Shown: piece by piece, positions 18,175 through 27,612 of the stretch
Numbering within the stretch: the stretch's first letter is position 1
Layout: each line of letters starts with the position of its first letter
NCBI RefSeq assembly: GCF_000422465.1
Contig: NZ_KE383846.1
Span: forward strand, 171,249 to 235,248
Length of the DNA stretch: 64,000 bases
Origin: Paenibacillus harenae DSM 16969
Lineage (GTDB): Bacteria; Bacillota; Bacilli; Paenibacillales; Paenibacillaceae
Reading direction: 5' to 3'
Program-made: the position numbers and the translations under genes
Notes under the pieces: generated by a model
What the model saw: only the letters and a program-made list of their open reading frames with translations
The model's database searches: none
Told to the model about the DNA's origin: nothing

Positions 18175-18220
18175 TAATACGGCCTTTTAGGGGAGCCAGC
18201 TCCTATTCGCAATTCTTAAC

Positions 18221-18259
18221 CAAAAAAAACGCGCCGAAAGGCGGATAACCTTCCGGCGC
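18221..18259 (-). terminator. Terminator after the locus I binding-protein gene
   Basis: GCGCCG-A-AAGG (18231-18241) pairs with CCTT-C-CGGCGC (18249-18259), and the minus strand runs into eight T. Between it and the stop codon of the binding-protein gene lies the heptamer repeat. Confidence 0.85.
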
Positions 18260-18261
18260 AG

Positions 18262-18447
18262 CTTTCACTTTACGTTTTACACGCTTTACGCTTTATGTTT
18301 TGCGCTTTACGCTTTACGCTTTACCCTTTACCCTTTACGTTTTGCGCTTTACGTTTTCGCTTTACGCTTTACTCTTTACGTTTTGCGCTTTACGTTTTGC
18401 GCTTTACGTTTTGCGTTTTACTGCGCTTCACGTTTTACGCGGTTACG
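18262..18447. repeat. Heptamer satellite (CTTTACG/TTTTGCG)
   Basis: About 25 imperfect copies of a 7-base unit alternate between CTTTACG and TTTTGCG on the plus strand (CGTAAAG and CGCAAAA on the transcribed minus strand). The array starts ten bases after the stop codon of the binding-protein gene and ends at its terminator, so it would form the whole 3' untranslated region. A long open frame on the plus strand here is a by-product of the repeat. Confidence 0.85.
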
Positions 18448-18456
18448 CTGCAAGCA

Positions 18457-19833
18457 TTATTTGTTGCCTTTGTCGTAAAGCTCTTGCAGCTTCGGCTGCA
18501 TTTCCTTCGCCCAATCCGCAGCCGTCATCTTGCCGTCGTATACTTTGCCGGCCTCCTGCCACATCGTGTCGATCCACTTCGTATCTTTCGAGCCGAAGTC
18601 AATCGTCGGATGTCCGTAGCCCTCAATGATGTCCAGAAACACCTGACGGTTGGCCGGCGCTTTGTCGTACTCGACGAATTCGCCCTTAGCCATGTCGATC
18701 AGATTCGGCACCGCCTGGCCCAGCTCGTAGTTCTGCTTCTGCCCTTCCTGGTCCAGCGCCAAATAAGCCGCTAAATTAAACGCTTCCTGCGCATGCTTCG
18801 ACTTGCTCGATATCGCGTAGCCCATCGATCCGACCCACGTTCCCGCCTTGCCGGTCGCAGGGTTCACCGGCCATGCCGCAATGTCCCACTCGAACGGCAA
18901 ATCCCAGAAGCCCGGCTGATCCCACGGCCCCATCGGGAACATGCCCACCTTGCCGGCTACGAACCTGGAATATGCGTTCATCGCTTTCTCGTCCTCCGGC
19001 GACGGCGTTACGTTATGCTTCAGGCGCAAATCCGCCACCCATTGCATCGCGCTCGCGAATTCCGGCGTATCGATCGTGATCGTGCCGGTCTTGTAATCGA
19101 TGAAGTCGCCTCCGCTCGCCCATACCGCGCCTTCTACAGAGAAGTTCGCTCCGCCGTACACGTCGATTTTGCCGTCGCTGTTCTCGTCCTTCGTCAGCTT
19201 CTTCGCCGCTTCCAGCCAATCATCCCATGTCCAGCCGCCAACCTCGGCCGGCGGCAGCTCCACGCCCGCTTCCTCGAACATCGTTTTGTTGTACGCCATC
19301 GCCCACGGACCTACATCCTTCGGCAGGCCGTACAGATCGCCGGCTCCGACCATCGTTCCGTCGAAACGGTAGCGATCCAGCGCCTGCTTCCATACGTTAT
19401 CTTCCTGGAACAGCTCCGTCGTCTCCAGGAACGGCTGCAGGCTTTGAATCGTGCCCGCCTCCGCGAATTTAAAAAACTGCGGACCCGACACGTAGAACAC
19501 GTCCGGCGTTTTGCCCGATGCGACGAGCGTCGACAGCTTCTGGTTGTACTCCGCCGGCGGCACGCTCGTATATTCCACCTTTACGTTCGGATACTTCGAT
19601 TCGTATGACTTAATCAGCTTCGTGAAGATATCCTTCTCCTGCGGACTGCCGTGGCCCATGAACGAGATCTTCACCTGTTCCTGTGGATCGTTCGCCGCTT
19701 TGTCCGGATTATTCGCCGCATTTCCGTTTGTTTCGGCATTCGTTCCGCCGCCGCCCGAGGAGCATGCGGACAACAGCATGCTGACGCACAGGATAAGCGC
19801 GAACGCTAATCGTAGTGGCATTTTTTTCATCAT
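18457..19833 (-). CDS. Sugar ABC importer substrate-binding lipoprotein
   Basis: A 458-aa extracellular solute-binding protein (family 1, MalE-like) tethered by a lipid: signal peptide, LLSAC lipobox (Cys24), then a Gly/Asn-rich linker and the two-lobe domain (ISFMGHGSPQEKDIFTKLIK at the start; WVGSMGYAISSKSKHAQEAF in lobe two). It should capture oligosaccharides for the permeases at 14511 and 15388. It is transcribed alone, ahead of its regulator, from a promoter flanked by operator-like palindromes (19945, 20089) and a cre-like site (19889). A strong AGGGAGG site precedes the ATG. Confidence 0.94.
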   Translation of the reverse strand: MMKKMPLRLAFALILCVSMLLSACSSGGGGTNAETNGNAANNPDKAANDPQEQVKISFMGHGSPQEKDIFTKLIKSYESKYPNVKVEYTSVPPAEYNQKLSTLVASGKTPDVFYVSGPQFFKFAEAGTIQSLQPFLETTELFQEDNVWKQALDRYRFDGTMVGAGDLYGLPKDVGPWAMAYNKTMFEEAGVELPPAEVGGWTWDDWLEAAKKLTKDENSDGKIDVYGGANFSVEGAVWASGGDFIDYKTGTITIDTPEFASAMQWVADLRLKHNVTPSPEDEKAMNAYSRFVAGKVGMFPMGPWDQPGFWDLPFEWDIAAWPVNPATGKAGTWVGSMGYAISSKSKHAQEAFNLAAYLALDQEGQKQNYELGQAVPNLIDMAKGEFVEYDKAPANRQVFLDIIEGYGHPTIDFGSKDTKWIDTMWQEAGKVYDGKMTAADWAKEMQPKLQELYDKGNK

Positions 19834-19888
19834 TCGTTTAGACGCCTCCCTTTTTTTGATTAACTCCGGATTACTTTAAATCCGATTC

Positions 19889-19960
19889 ATGCAAGCGCTT
19901 CCTTTGTTGCTTCCTCATTCTATGATATATTGTTATACATTAAAATACTATATTTAGTAT
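19889..19960 (-). promoter_or_regulatory. cre-like site and operator palindrome before the binding-protein gene
   Basis: GGAAGCGCTTGCAT (minus strand, 19889-19902) resembles a CcpA cre site. ATACTA-TATT-TAGTAT (19945-19960) is a perfect 6-bp dyad with a 4-base spacer. The same dyad occurs at 20089, 33216 and 33359. Position upstream of the leftward gene fits an operator. Confidence 0.6.
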
Positions 19961-20088
19961 AAAATTATCATCGGCCAACAATCACCCTTAATCCCTTTGA
20001 ACATTACTCGATGCCGTAAGCCGCTATATTTCTTAATTTATGAGCAATTCATCCCATTTTCCGCATCTGATATCCGCCGTAAGACTTC

Positions 20089-20106
20089 TATACTAATCTT
20101 AGTATA
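20089..20106. promoter_or_regulatory. Operator palindrome TATACTA-N4-TAGTATA
   Basis: TATACTAATCTTAGTATA has perfect 7-bp arms. With its right flank (TTTTTAAATACTAACATC) it is almost identical over nearly 40 bases to the element at 33357-33395 before the BNR enzyme gene, including an extra ATACTA half-site. Confidence 0.65.
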
Positions 20107-20415
20107 TTTTTAAATACTAACATCTTCTAATCATTCGACGCCCAACGAGTCATAACAGTACCTCGTATAAAGCTTAATAACGAGCCGAACATCTTATAAT
20201 CTCCATGACGATTCGATTTACAAGAAAGGAAGAACAAAATCACAGCATACGGAATGGCTTAAAAAGGGGCTCTGCCACGTTACGCGTGAATTTTTGCCGA
20301 TGAGATTCGTTAGATTCAGAAACGAACAACTTTATCGGACATAAGTACTCTGCGATACGTTAGCGTTGACCACAACTGAAATATGTCGTAGTACTCGTCC
20401 CTTAACCTTGGGAAC
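20107..20415. other. Gene-free stretch
   Basis: Apart from the half-site flanking the palindrome I find no open frame, hairpin or repeat here. An AGGAAGAACAAAATC sequence near 20228 looks like a ribosome site without a usable start, so a decayed gene remnant is possible but not supported. Confidence 0.4.
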
Positions 20416-20446
20416 AAAAAAAAGGGCCTGCTCTCGCAGACCCTTA
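20416..20446 (-). terminator. Terminator of sugar locus II
   Basis: On the minus strand AAGGGTCTGC pairs with GCAGGCCCTT (one mismatch, four-base GAGA loop) and eight T follow. It lies 83 bases after the last gene of the locus, the GH43 gene at 20529. Confidence 0.9.
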
Positions 20447-20528
20447 CGGTTTACCGGTTATCGCCTATGCCGCGCTTCAAAACAACGTCTTACGGCTAAA
20501 CCCGGTTAATAACTTCACGATTCGCTCC

Positions 20529-21551
20529 TTAATCTGCAGCGTTATCTACTCGGCTTCCATCAAGATCTGTCCTGGCCGCCTTGACCCTGAAGGTAGCACC
20601 CGTATCCGTCATCTCATACAGTTTGCACCTGGATTCGGGCATCCGGAAAGGGGAATGCAGGATGAGCATCCAATTTCCTTCGAACGTCTGAAACAGCATG
20701 CCATGACCGCTGTCGTCGAACACGAGCGGCTCCAGCTGCTCCCACGGCCCTTCCAGTCTTCCGGATACCGAACGGGCGATCGTCTGCACGTAGCTGCCTT
20801 CTTCGTAGGTCGACCATAGCATGACCAGCCGGTTTCCGCTCGTCCGGTATAATTGGCAGCCGTCCGTCACATACGTGGACCTTGCGCTGTCTGGCGAATG
20901 TTCCCCGTTGTCCCATGGAGCCTCGGATCCGCTGAACAAATGAACCGGCTCCGAGGCCCGGTCGCTGAGATCTTCCTTCAAACGGACGGCTTCCATTGTA
21001 CCGTCGGCCGTCTGGATCCATTCATGGCAATACACCATCCAAGGCGTTCCCTCATCGTCGATATGCAAAGTACCGTCGAGCGTCATCAGATGCTCGGGCG
21101 GAATCGGCGCATCCTGCTTCACCAATTCGAACGGCCCGTCAAGAGAGTCCGAAACGGCAATGGCAGTTCCGCGCCAATGAAGCCGGTAGCCGCTGCCATG
21201 CGCCTCTCCTTCGAGCGGTCTATCGTTATTATGGAGCGTTACGAATAAGTAGTATCGCCCGCCATAGGCATGCACTTCCGGTGCCCAAGCGCCATGCTGC
21301 GGATTCGCCCAAACGCCTTCCGGAATGCGGAAGACGACATACGGTCCGTCCCAATCCTCCAGATTCCGGCTTCTGTATGCGAGCACGCCGTAATAGTCCA
21401 TCCCGTGAAGCTTCGGACTTCCGCCGGTATACAAATAATAAGTGCCGGTGGCTTTGTCGGCAACGACGTACGGATCGTGGGCCGGTATGTCGGCCAGCTT
21501 GTATCCGGCGCCCGGATTGGCAATATCGGAGGCGGCATTATAAACGTTCAT
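20529..21551 (-). CDS. Glycoside hydrolase family 43 (cytoplasmic)
   Basis: A 340-aa single-domain GH43 beta-propeller enzyme without signal peptide. Likely catalytic residues are Asp26 (AHDPY), Asp159 (TLDGTL) and Glu177 (CHEWIQ). Members with this YCHEW motif are arabinan- or arabinofuranoside-degrading enzymes, but xylan-active ones exist too. It is the last gene of locus II, 25 bases after the GH2 gene, and would remove arabinose from imported oligosaccharides. The ATG follows GAAGGGATT. Confidence 0.88.
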   Translation of the reverse strand: MNVYNAASDIANPGAGYKLADIPAHDPYVVADKATGTYYLYTGGSPKLHGMDYYGVLAYRSRNLEDWDGPYVVFRIPEGVWANPQHGAWAPEVHAYGGRYYLFVTLHNNDRPLEGEAHGSGYRLHWRGTAIAVSDSLDGPFELVKQDAPIPPEHLMTLDGTLHIDDEGTPWMVYCHEWIQTADGTMEAVRLKEDLSDRASEPVHLFSGSEAPWDNGEHSPDSARSTYVTDGCQLYRTSGNRLVMLWSTYEEGSYVQTIARSVSGRLEGPWEQLEPLVFDDSGHGMLFQTFEGNWMLILHSPFRMPESRCKLYEMTDTGATFRVKAARTDLDGSRVDNAAD

Positions 21552-21576
21552 GGAATCAATCCCTTCGCATTATGAA

Positions 21577-23976
21577 TCAATCGGCTTGAATCGTTACGGC
21601 GGCAGCTTCAAACCCTTCCGCTCTCACGGTAACCCGGATCTCCCCTTCCGCGCGGCCCGCTTGAACAAGGGCCAGCGCCAATCCATGAAACGTGCGGCGG
21701 GAGCCGGATTTATAACAAGTATGATCCGCGGGGTCCCCGTTGTCGGTCCCGATCAGAGCGCCTGCTCCTTCGACTTCGAAGCTTAACGGGATATCGGCCG
21801 TCGGCACCGTTCGCCCTGCCGCATCGACGATGCGGACCGTAAGGTGGCAGACATCCCGGCCGTCCCCCGCGAGCCGCTCCCGGTCGGCCCCGATTTCAAT
21901 TGCGGCAGGCTCGCCCGTCGTTTCCACGACCGTCTCCACAGCCGCCTGGCCGTCACGCGTATAGCCGATCAGCTTCATTACGCCGGGCTCATAGGGAACA
22001 TCCCAGACAAGATGCAAATCCGAAGTGGTCACATGAATATATTTCTCCGCGAAGTGAGCCCATTCCTTGCTCATGCCCTGGCGGGGAAATTCATAAGCCT
22101 TGATCCCGAACGATTTGCCGTTCACGAACAGCTCGGCCATCGCGCAGTTCGTATAACAAAGCACCGGAATGACGTCGCCTTCCTTCCCCCGCCAATTCCA
22201 ATGCGGGAACAAATGCGCCATCGGCTTCGCCGTCCATTGGCTTTGGTAGAAGTAATAGCCGTCCTTCGGAAATCCGCAGGTGTCGATGACGCCGAAGCTG
22301 GCGTTTTTGTGCGGCCACCTCGTTTCCCCGATATAATCGATGCCCGTCCACATGAAATCCCCCGCCACATACCGGTGCATGCGCGTAAACTTCCACAGCT
22401 GCTCGGCCGCAATCATCCGTGTCGGGTACGGCCCCTGCCACCTGTTCGCCTGCTGCCGCTCCAGCGAATAATCCCCCCTGATGCCGCCGATGCCCGGATT
22501 CTCGCTGCCGAGCATGATCCGGTCCGGGAACCGGTGGCGGTCGTCCGCGTAATACGTTTCCGTCCGCTCCCGCCAACGGGCTACGTAGTTGTAACCGACC
22601 ACGTCCAGCTCATCAAGGAACGATTGGTAAGCGGGAATCGGTTCCGCTTCAATATTATCGCAGGCAACCGTAACCGGCCTCGTCGGATCCTCCTTACGGC
22701 AGATCTCCGCCAACCGGCGCGCAGCCTGCCACCCGTCCTTCTGACGCTGCTCCGGAATTTCATTGCCGATGCTCCAAATAACGATAGAGGGATGGTTGCG
22801 GTCGCGCCGCAGCATCATCGTCAGATCATGCTCGGACCATTGATCGAAATATTCAAAGTAGCCGTGCACATCCCTCTGCCCGTTTTTGAACTTCGTCAGC
22901 TTCCACTCATCGAAAGCTTCGTCCATGACCAGGAAGCCCATCCGGTCGCATAAGTCCAGCAGCTCCGGCGCCGGCGGATTATGGCTCATCCGGATGCCGT
23001 TGACCCCCATTTCCTTCAGCAGCTCCAGACGCCTCTCCCATACCCGCTCGGGCACCGCCGCCCCGACCGCTCCGCCGTCATGATGCAGGCAAACGCCGTT
23101 TATTTTCACCCTTTCGCCGTTTAACAGGAAGCCTTCGTCTTTGTCGAAAACGGCTGTGCGAATGCCAAATGGCGTAACGGTTTCGTCGATGACGATGCCG
23201 CCCGATAATAAGCTGGTTCGCAGCGAATACAGCTGCGGCTGCTCCACCGACCAGAGAAACGGCGCCTCAACGCGAATCCGGTCCGTATGCGTCTGGCCGC
23301 CGTTTGCGGGGATGAGCACCTCAATCTCGGCGAACCCGGCCGTTGAGCCGTCCGGCGCAAGCACCTCCGACTTCAGCGTCAATCCGGCCGCTTCCGCTCC
23401 TCCGTCATTTTGCAGCTCCGTCCTTATTTCGAGCCGAGCATGATCCGGTTCGATATGCGGCGTCGTCACGTATACGCCCCATCGCGCGACATGCAGCGGG
23501 CTGCATGACTCAAGCCAGGTATGCCGGTAGATGCCCGATCCCGTGAACCAGCGCGAATTCGGCTGCCGGCTGTTGTCCACGCGCACGGCGATGCAATTGC
23601 TCCCCCCGAAGTTCGCATAGGGAGTCAGATCGAATTCAAAGCCGCCGTAGCCGAACGGGCTGCAGCCGAGCCGATGTCCGTTGACCCACGCCTCGCCGTT
23701 CATGTAAACGCCGTCGAATTGTACGGTCACTTTACGCCCCGACCATTGCGCTGGAATGTCAAAGGCTTTGCGGTACCAGCCGATGCCCGCTTCCACGTAG
23801 CCGCCGTCGCCGCCGGTCGCATGGCTCTCGTTAAAGACGCTCTCGACGCTCCAATCATGCGGGAGGTTCAACTCGCGCCAGCCACGGTCATCGAAGGACG
23901 GCTGCTCCGCCCCTTCGCATTCCCCTTTGTGAAACCGCCAATCCCAATCGAATGTTTCCCGTATCCGCACGCTCAT
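21577..23976 (-). CDS. Glycoside hydrolase family 2, beta-galactosidase-like
   Basis: A 799-aa GH2 enzyme with sugar-binding jelly roll (about 1-170), immunoglobulin-like domain (170-280), TIM barrel (280-590) and C-terminal DUF4982/Ig-type domains (600-799). The acid/base is Glu406 (SIGNEI) and the nucleophile Glu492 (LGSENPG); CLHHDGGAVGAAVPERVWER is the usual barrel entry. This subgroup contains bacterial beta-galactosidases from plant- or glycan-degrading bacteria. There is no signal peptide. A GGGAGG site precedes ATG 23976, and a hairpin between this gene and the binding-protein gene may lower its expression. Confidence 0.92.
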   Translation of the reverse strand: MSVRIRETFDWDWRFHKGECEGAEQPSFDDRGWRELNLPHDWSVESVFNESHATGGDGGYVEAGIGWYRKAFDIPAQWSGRKVTVQFDGVYMNGEAWVNGHRLGCSPFGYGGFEFDLTPYANFGGSNCIAVRVDNSRQPNSRWFTGSGIYRHTWLESCSPLHVARWGVYVTTPHIEPDHARLEIRTELQNDGGAEAAGLTLKSEVLAPDGSTAGFAEIEVLIPANGGQTHTDRIRVEAPFLWSVEQPQLYSLRTSLLSGGIVIDETVTPFGIRTAVFDKDEGFLLNGERVKINGVCLHHDGGAVGAAVPERVWERRLELLKEMGVNGIRMSHNPPAPELLDLCDRMGFLVMDEAFDEWKLTKFKNGQRDVHGYFEYFDQWSEHDLTMMLRRDRNHPSIVIWSIGNEIPEQRQKDGWQAARRLAEICRKEDPTRPVTVACDNIEAEPIPAYQSFLDELDVVGYNYVARWRERTETYYADDRHRFPDRIMLGSENPGIGGIRGDYSLERQQANRWQGPYPTRMIAAEQLWKFTRMHRYVAGDFMWTGIDYIGETRWPHKNASFGVIDTCGFPKDGYYFYQSQWTAKPMAHLFPHWNWRGKEGDVIPVLCYTNCAMAELFVNGKSFGIKAYEFPRQGMSKEWAHFAEKYIHVTTSDLHLVWDVPYEPGVMKLIGYTRDGQAAVETVVETTGEPAAIEIGADRERLAGDGRDVCHLTVRIVDAAGRTVPTADIPLSFEVEGAGALIGTDNGDPADHTCYKSGSRRTFHGLALALVQAGRAEGEIRVTVRAEGFEAAAVTIQAD

Positions 23977-24008
23977 CCCTTTGTTCCTCCCTATGCAAAA
24001 GTTAGATC

Positions 24009-24041
24009 AAAGGGCCTTCTCACAGTTAGAGAAGACCCCTT
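24009..24041 (-). terminator. Hairpin between binding-protein and GH2 genes of locus II
   Basis: AAAGGGCCTTCTC and GAGAAGACCCCTT form a 12-13 bp stem with few mismatches. The following minus-strand bases (GATCTAAC) lack a T-run, so this may be an mRNA-stabilising end or attenuator rather than a full terminator. Confidence 0.55.
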
Positions 24042-24053
24042 GCTTATAGTTGA

Positions 24054-25640
24054 TTATTGTTTAGCCAAAAAAGCTTCAAGCTGGCTTTTCAACTCCGCTT
24101 CCACTTTGGCAAGGCCTGCCTTATCGGCTTGGGAACGCCATTCCTTGATCGTTCCTTCTACGTCGGCTACCATGCCGAGAGAAATCATCGCGCGGTATTT
24201 CGTCCTGAGCGTTGCCAGCGCGGCCATCTCATTCTTGACGTTGGATTCGTCGAACACGAACGTCTCCGTCTTCGGATGGACAACCTTTGTCTTCCAGATC
24301 GCGTCTAACTCCGCCTCGGCCGGAAAAGCTCCTTCCTTTGTTCTTTTAAACGCGGAATTGTTAAAGCCCCATTGCCCGTTGGCCCCGCCGCCGAAACGAT
24401 CGTACTCCGGCCCTTCCTTCCAAAGCATGTCGTCAATCGGCTCCCAATGCTTGCCTTTGATGCCGAACTGAAGAATCTCGTAAGCCTCGCGGGTATTTTT
24501 GATGTAATCCAGCACCATAAAGGCACGTTCCTGGTTTTTGGAATTAGCCGGCACCGCCATGCCGTCCGCCGTGTATAAGCCCAGGCGCTTAATGCTGTTT
24601 GGAATGACGTCATACACCTCCGGCTTCCAATCCGGATGATCCGCCGTGACTTTGGCTGCCGAAGCCGATACCGTGCCCGCGTTCCAGATTAGCGTTGCTG
24701 AAGTGCCGTTCTCGAATGCGTCCCGCGGCTGCGTCTTGTTGGAGATTGCGTTTTTGGTCCAAAAGCCTTTATCCGCCCACTCCTTCATTTCCTTAGCGAA
24801 CGCGATATAGGACGTCGAGTCGTATTTGTACTCGATTTTGTCGATCGTCAAGCTGTCGTGATCTTCCCATCGGTATTGATAATCCGGTCCGACATTGATC
24901 ATATTGATTTCCTGCTCCTGCATGAGAATACGGAAGCTCTCGTTATCCTGGGAGGCGGCGTACGGGATAATGCCCGCGCCTTTCTCGTTCGCCGCGACCG
25001 CATCCAGATAAGCGCGCAAGTCATCCACCGAAGCAAGCGGCTCCAGGCCGTATTTCTCGCGCAGGTCCCCGCGGATCAGAACCGCCTGCTCCCCGTTGAA
25101 GGCTGCCGAGTTTTTCGGCACGAAATAAAGCTTCCCGTTGATTTTGCCCTGCTCGAAGGAAACCGGATCCTGCGACGCCTTGGTCAGAGGCATATACTTC
25201 GTCAAGAGATCGTCCGTCACTTCGACGAAAGCCCCTTTGGTCGCTTCCTGCGCGTACTTCGCCCAGTCCGACGTATAGATCAGATCAATAGGCTCGCCCG
25301 AGGACAAAATGAGTGAATACTTCTGCTCCCAATCGCTCCACGGCAAATATTCAATAGCTATCGTTGCGTTCAGCTCCTGCTTCAGCAGCTTGTTCAATTC
25401 CGCGAGCATCGCGTCCAGATCGGTCGGCGTATCGCCGAGCAGCACCATTTTCAGCTCGGTCTCCTTCAGCTCCGGGGCGCTGTCCTCTTTTTCTTGATTC
25501 GTGCCCGTGTCAGTTCCCGTGTTAGCTCCCGTATTCCCGTTATTCGTTTCATTGGCATTACCGCCGCTGCAAGCGGCAAGCATGACGGCAATCATCACGA
25601 ATGCCAGCGTGAACAGACCTAACCTTCTCATCCCTCTCAT
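24054..25640 (-). CDS. LipO-type sugar-binding lipoprotein
   Basis: A 528-aa extracellular binding protein of the long LplA/LipO class that works with LplB and LplC permeases. The signal peptide ends in LAAC (Cys23), followed by an Asn/Thr/Gly-rich linker; the C-terminal third (FVFDESNVKNEMAALATLRT) corresponds to DUF3502. I chose ATG 25640, which has AGGGAGGG six bases upstream; longer frames reach 25712 but lack a site. It lies 115 bases after the LplC-type gene. In Bacillus relatives import rhamnogalacturonan-derived sugars; here the ligand is unknown. Confidence 0.93.
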   Translation of the reverse strand: MRGMRRLGLFTLAFVMIAVMLAACSGGNANETNNGNTGANTGTDTGTNQEKEDSAPELKETELKMVLLGDTPTDLDAMLAELNKLLKQELNATIAIEYLPWSDWEQKYSLILSSGEPIDLIYTSDWAKYAQEATKGAFVEVTDDLLTKYMPLTKASQDPVSFEQGKINGKLYFVPKNSAAFNGEQAVLIRGDLREKYGLEPLASVDDLRAYLDAVAANEKGAGIIPYAASQDNESFRILMQEQEINMINVGPDYQYRWEDHDSLTIDKIEYKYDSTSYIAFAKEMKEWADKGFWTKNAISNKTQPRDAFENGTSATLIWNAGTVSASAAKVTADHPDWKPEVYDVIPNSIKRLGLYTADGMAVPANSKNQERAFMVLDYIKNTREAYEILQFGIKGKHWEPIDDMLWKEGPEYDRFGGGANGQWGFNNSAFKRTKEGAFPAEAELDAIWKTKVVHPKTETFVFDESNVKNEMAALATLRTKYRAMISLGMVADVEGTIKEWRSQADKAGLAKVEAELKSQLEAFLAKQ

Positions 25641-25755
25641 GCAGAACCCTCCCTGGTTATAATGGCAAGCGTTATATATGGCAACCGGATAGCTCAAAAC
25701 GTCTAGCGCCACGCACGAACCGTTAGCGGCTTGGCGTTTCGCGATGAAACCGGGG

Positions 25756-26637
25756 TCACCCTTTGACGGAGCCGATCGTTAAGCCTTTGACGAAATACCG
25801 CTGCACGAACGGGTAGAGGAAAATGATCGGTCCCGTAACGATGACCGTTAACGCCATTTTCATCGATTCCACCGGCAGTGTCGGCACCACGATACCGGCC
25901 TTGTCCATCACGCTGCGCAGCGCCTGCACGCTTCCGACCAGCTTGTAGAGGAAGTACTGGAGCGTGTACAGCCGCTCATCCGTAATGAACAACAAGCTTG
26001 CGAACCAGTCGTTCCAGTACATCAGGGCGGTGAACAGCCCGATCGTGGCGACCACCGGCTTGGATACCGGCAAAATAATCGATAGGAAAATCCGGAAGTC
26101 GCCTGCGCCGTCTATTTTGGCCGATTCGGTAATTTCAAAAGGAATACCCCTCATAAAGCCCTTCACGATCAAAATGTTCCATACCGAAATGAGCGAGGGG
26201 ATAAACAGCGACCATAACGTGTTTTTGAGGCCCAAATACTGCACGCACAAAATATACCAGGGCACCAGACCGCCGTTAAACAGCGTCGTAAAGAACAAAT
26301 AAAACGAAATTTTATTCCTCCACTTAAAATCCTTGCGCTGCAGCACGTAGCCGGTCATCGTGCAAATGAACACCGAGATGGCCGTGCCGAGCACCGTCAC
26401 GAGAATCGTTACGCCGTAAGCGTTCACGATCGCCGTCGGATTTTGCAGCGAGAGCCTGTACCCTTCGAAGGATATATCCTGCGGGAACAGCGTGTATCCG
26501 TTGCGGATAATGAACGACTCGCTCGTCACGGAAGAGGAAATAACGAGAATGAACGGGATCAAACACAACAGGCTGAACAAAATGACCGCCGCGTAACCGA
26601 AAATATTAAACCATATCCGATCCAATGTCAGTTTCAT
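25756..26637 (-). CDS. Sugar ABC importer permease, LplC type
   Basis: A 293-aa permease with six helices and the EAA loop TESAKIDGAGDFRIFLSIIL. The C-terminus PFVQRYFVKGLTIGSVKG is the LplC/YtcP hallmark. It starts 30 bases after the LplB-type gene with GAGGAGGG as ribosome site. The two permeases and the LipO-type protein make a complete importer except for the ATPase. Confidence 0.94.
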   Translation of the reverse strand: MKLTLDRIWFNIFGYAAVILFSLLCLIPFILVISSSVTSESFIIRNGYTLFPQDISFEGYRLSLQNPTAIVNAYGVTILVTVLGTAISVFICTMTGYVLQRKDFKWRNKISFYLFFTTLFNGGLVPWYILCVQYLGLKNTLWSLFIPSLISVWNILIVKGFMRGIPFEITESAKIDGAGDFRIFLSIILPVSKPVVATIGLFTALMYWNDWFASLLFITDERLYTLQYFLYKLVGSVQALRSVMDKAGIVVPTLPVESMKMALTVIVTGPIIFLYPFVQRYFVKGLTIGSVKG

Positions 26638-26667
26638 GCCAATTCCCTCCTCGCCTCGGATGCCGTC

Positions 26668-27612
26668 TTAAAATAAGGCATAATCGTCCTGCACCTTCTT
26701 CACCAGCCAATTGGCAACCATGATCAGCGCAAAACACATGACCGACTGGTAGAAGCCTACGGCGGCCGCCATGCCGATCTCCGACGTCTGCGTCAGCGCG
26801 CGGTATACGAACGTATCGATAATATCGGTTTGGTCCCTCAGCATGCCGTTATCGCCGATCAATTGGTAGAACAGGCCGAAGTCGCCTCTGAAAATACCGC
26901 CGATCGCAAGCAGCGTAAGGATGACGACGGTCGGGATAATGCTCGGCAGCGTAATATGGCGGATTCTCTGGAAAATGTTCGCTCCGTCGATCTCTGCCGC
27001 TTCATACATTTCGGTATCAATCGATACGATGGCCGCCAAATAGATGACCATGCCGTAGCCGACGCCCTTCCATGCATTGAATAATACGAGAATCAACGGC
27101 CAATAGGACGGCGTATTGTAGATATCCAGCGGATCGGCTCCGAACGCCCCAAGCACGCTGTTCAGAGCGCCATGCTCGAAGTTGAACAGATTGTACGCGA
27201 TCGATCCTACGATCACCCAGGATATAAAGTACGGCAGGAACATGAGCGACTGCGTTACTTTTTTGAAGTATTTCCCCGCCAGTTCGCTGAGGAAGATCGC
27301 CAATCCGATCTGCATGACCGTATTGACCGCAATAAACATCGCGTTATAGAGCAGCGTATTTTTGGTCACGATCCAGGCCTGACCGGATATGAACAAAAAC
27401 TTGAAATTTTCGAACCCGACCCAAGGGCTTCCGAATATGCCTTCGGCGTAACGGAACTGCTTGAACGCCAGTATAATGCCCCCCATCGGAAGGTAAGCAA
27501 AAACAAAAACATGCAGCACGGCCGGAAGAACCATCAGAATCAACACTTTATTTTTAGTAAGCTCCCGCCAAAACCCGTTTCTCCGCTTATTAAGCGCTTC
27601 CAATTGTGCCAT
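26668..27612 (-). CDS. Sugar ABC importer permease, LplB type
   Basis: A 314-aa permease from ATG 27612 (GGGAGG nine bases upstream; longer frames to 27759 run without a ribosome site through the leader). It has six helices and the EAA loop YEAAEIDGANIFQRIRHITL, and ends in NWLVKKVQDDYALF, typical of LplB. It is the first transporter gene of locus II and stands behind the AGATCT-rich duplication (27768-27974), which therefore lies in its promoter or leader. Confidence 0.93.
   Translation of the reverse strand: MAQLEALNKRRNGFWRELTKNKVLILMVLPAVLHVFVFAYLPMGGIILAFKQFRYAEGIFGSPWVGFENFKFLFISGQAWIVTKNTLLYNAMFIAVNTVMQIGLAIFLSELAGKYFKKVTQSLMFLPYFISWVIVGSIAYNLFNFEHGALNSVLGAFGADPLDIYNTPSYWPLILVLFNAWKGVGYGMVIYLAAIVSIDTEMYEAAEIDGANIFQRIRHITLPSIIPTVVILTLLAIGGIFRGDFGLFYQLIGDNGMLRDQTDIIDTFVYRALTQTSEIGMAAAVGFYQSVMCFALIMVANWLVKKVQDDYALF

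Noticed and set aside
18295..18774. Plus-strand open frame over the heptamer satellite
   Set aside because: Its first third is a translation of the repeat and the rest is antisense to the binding-protein gene; no ribosome site or family match.
21844..22953. Long (369-codon) frame antisense to the GH2 gene
   Set aside because: High-GC antisense frame: Arg/Pro/His-rich, no domain, opposite a gene with intact catalytic residues.
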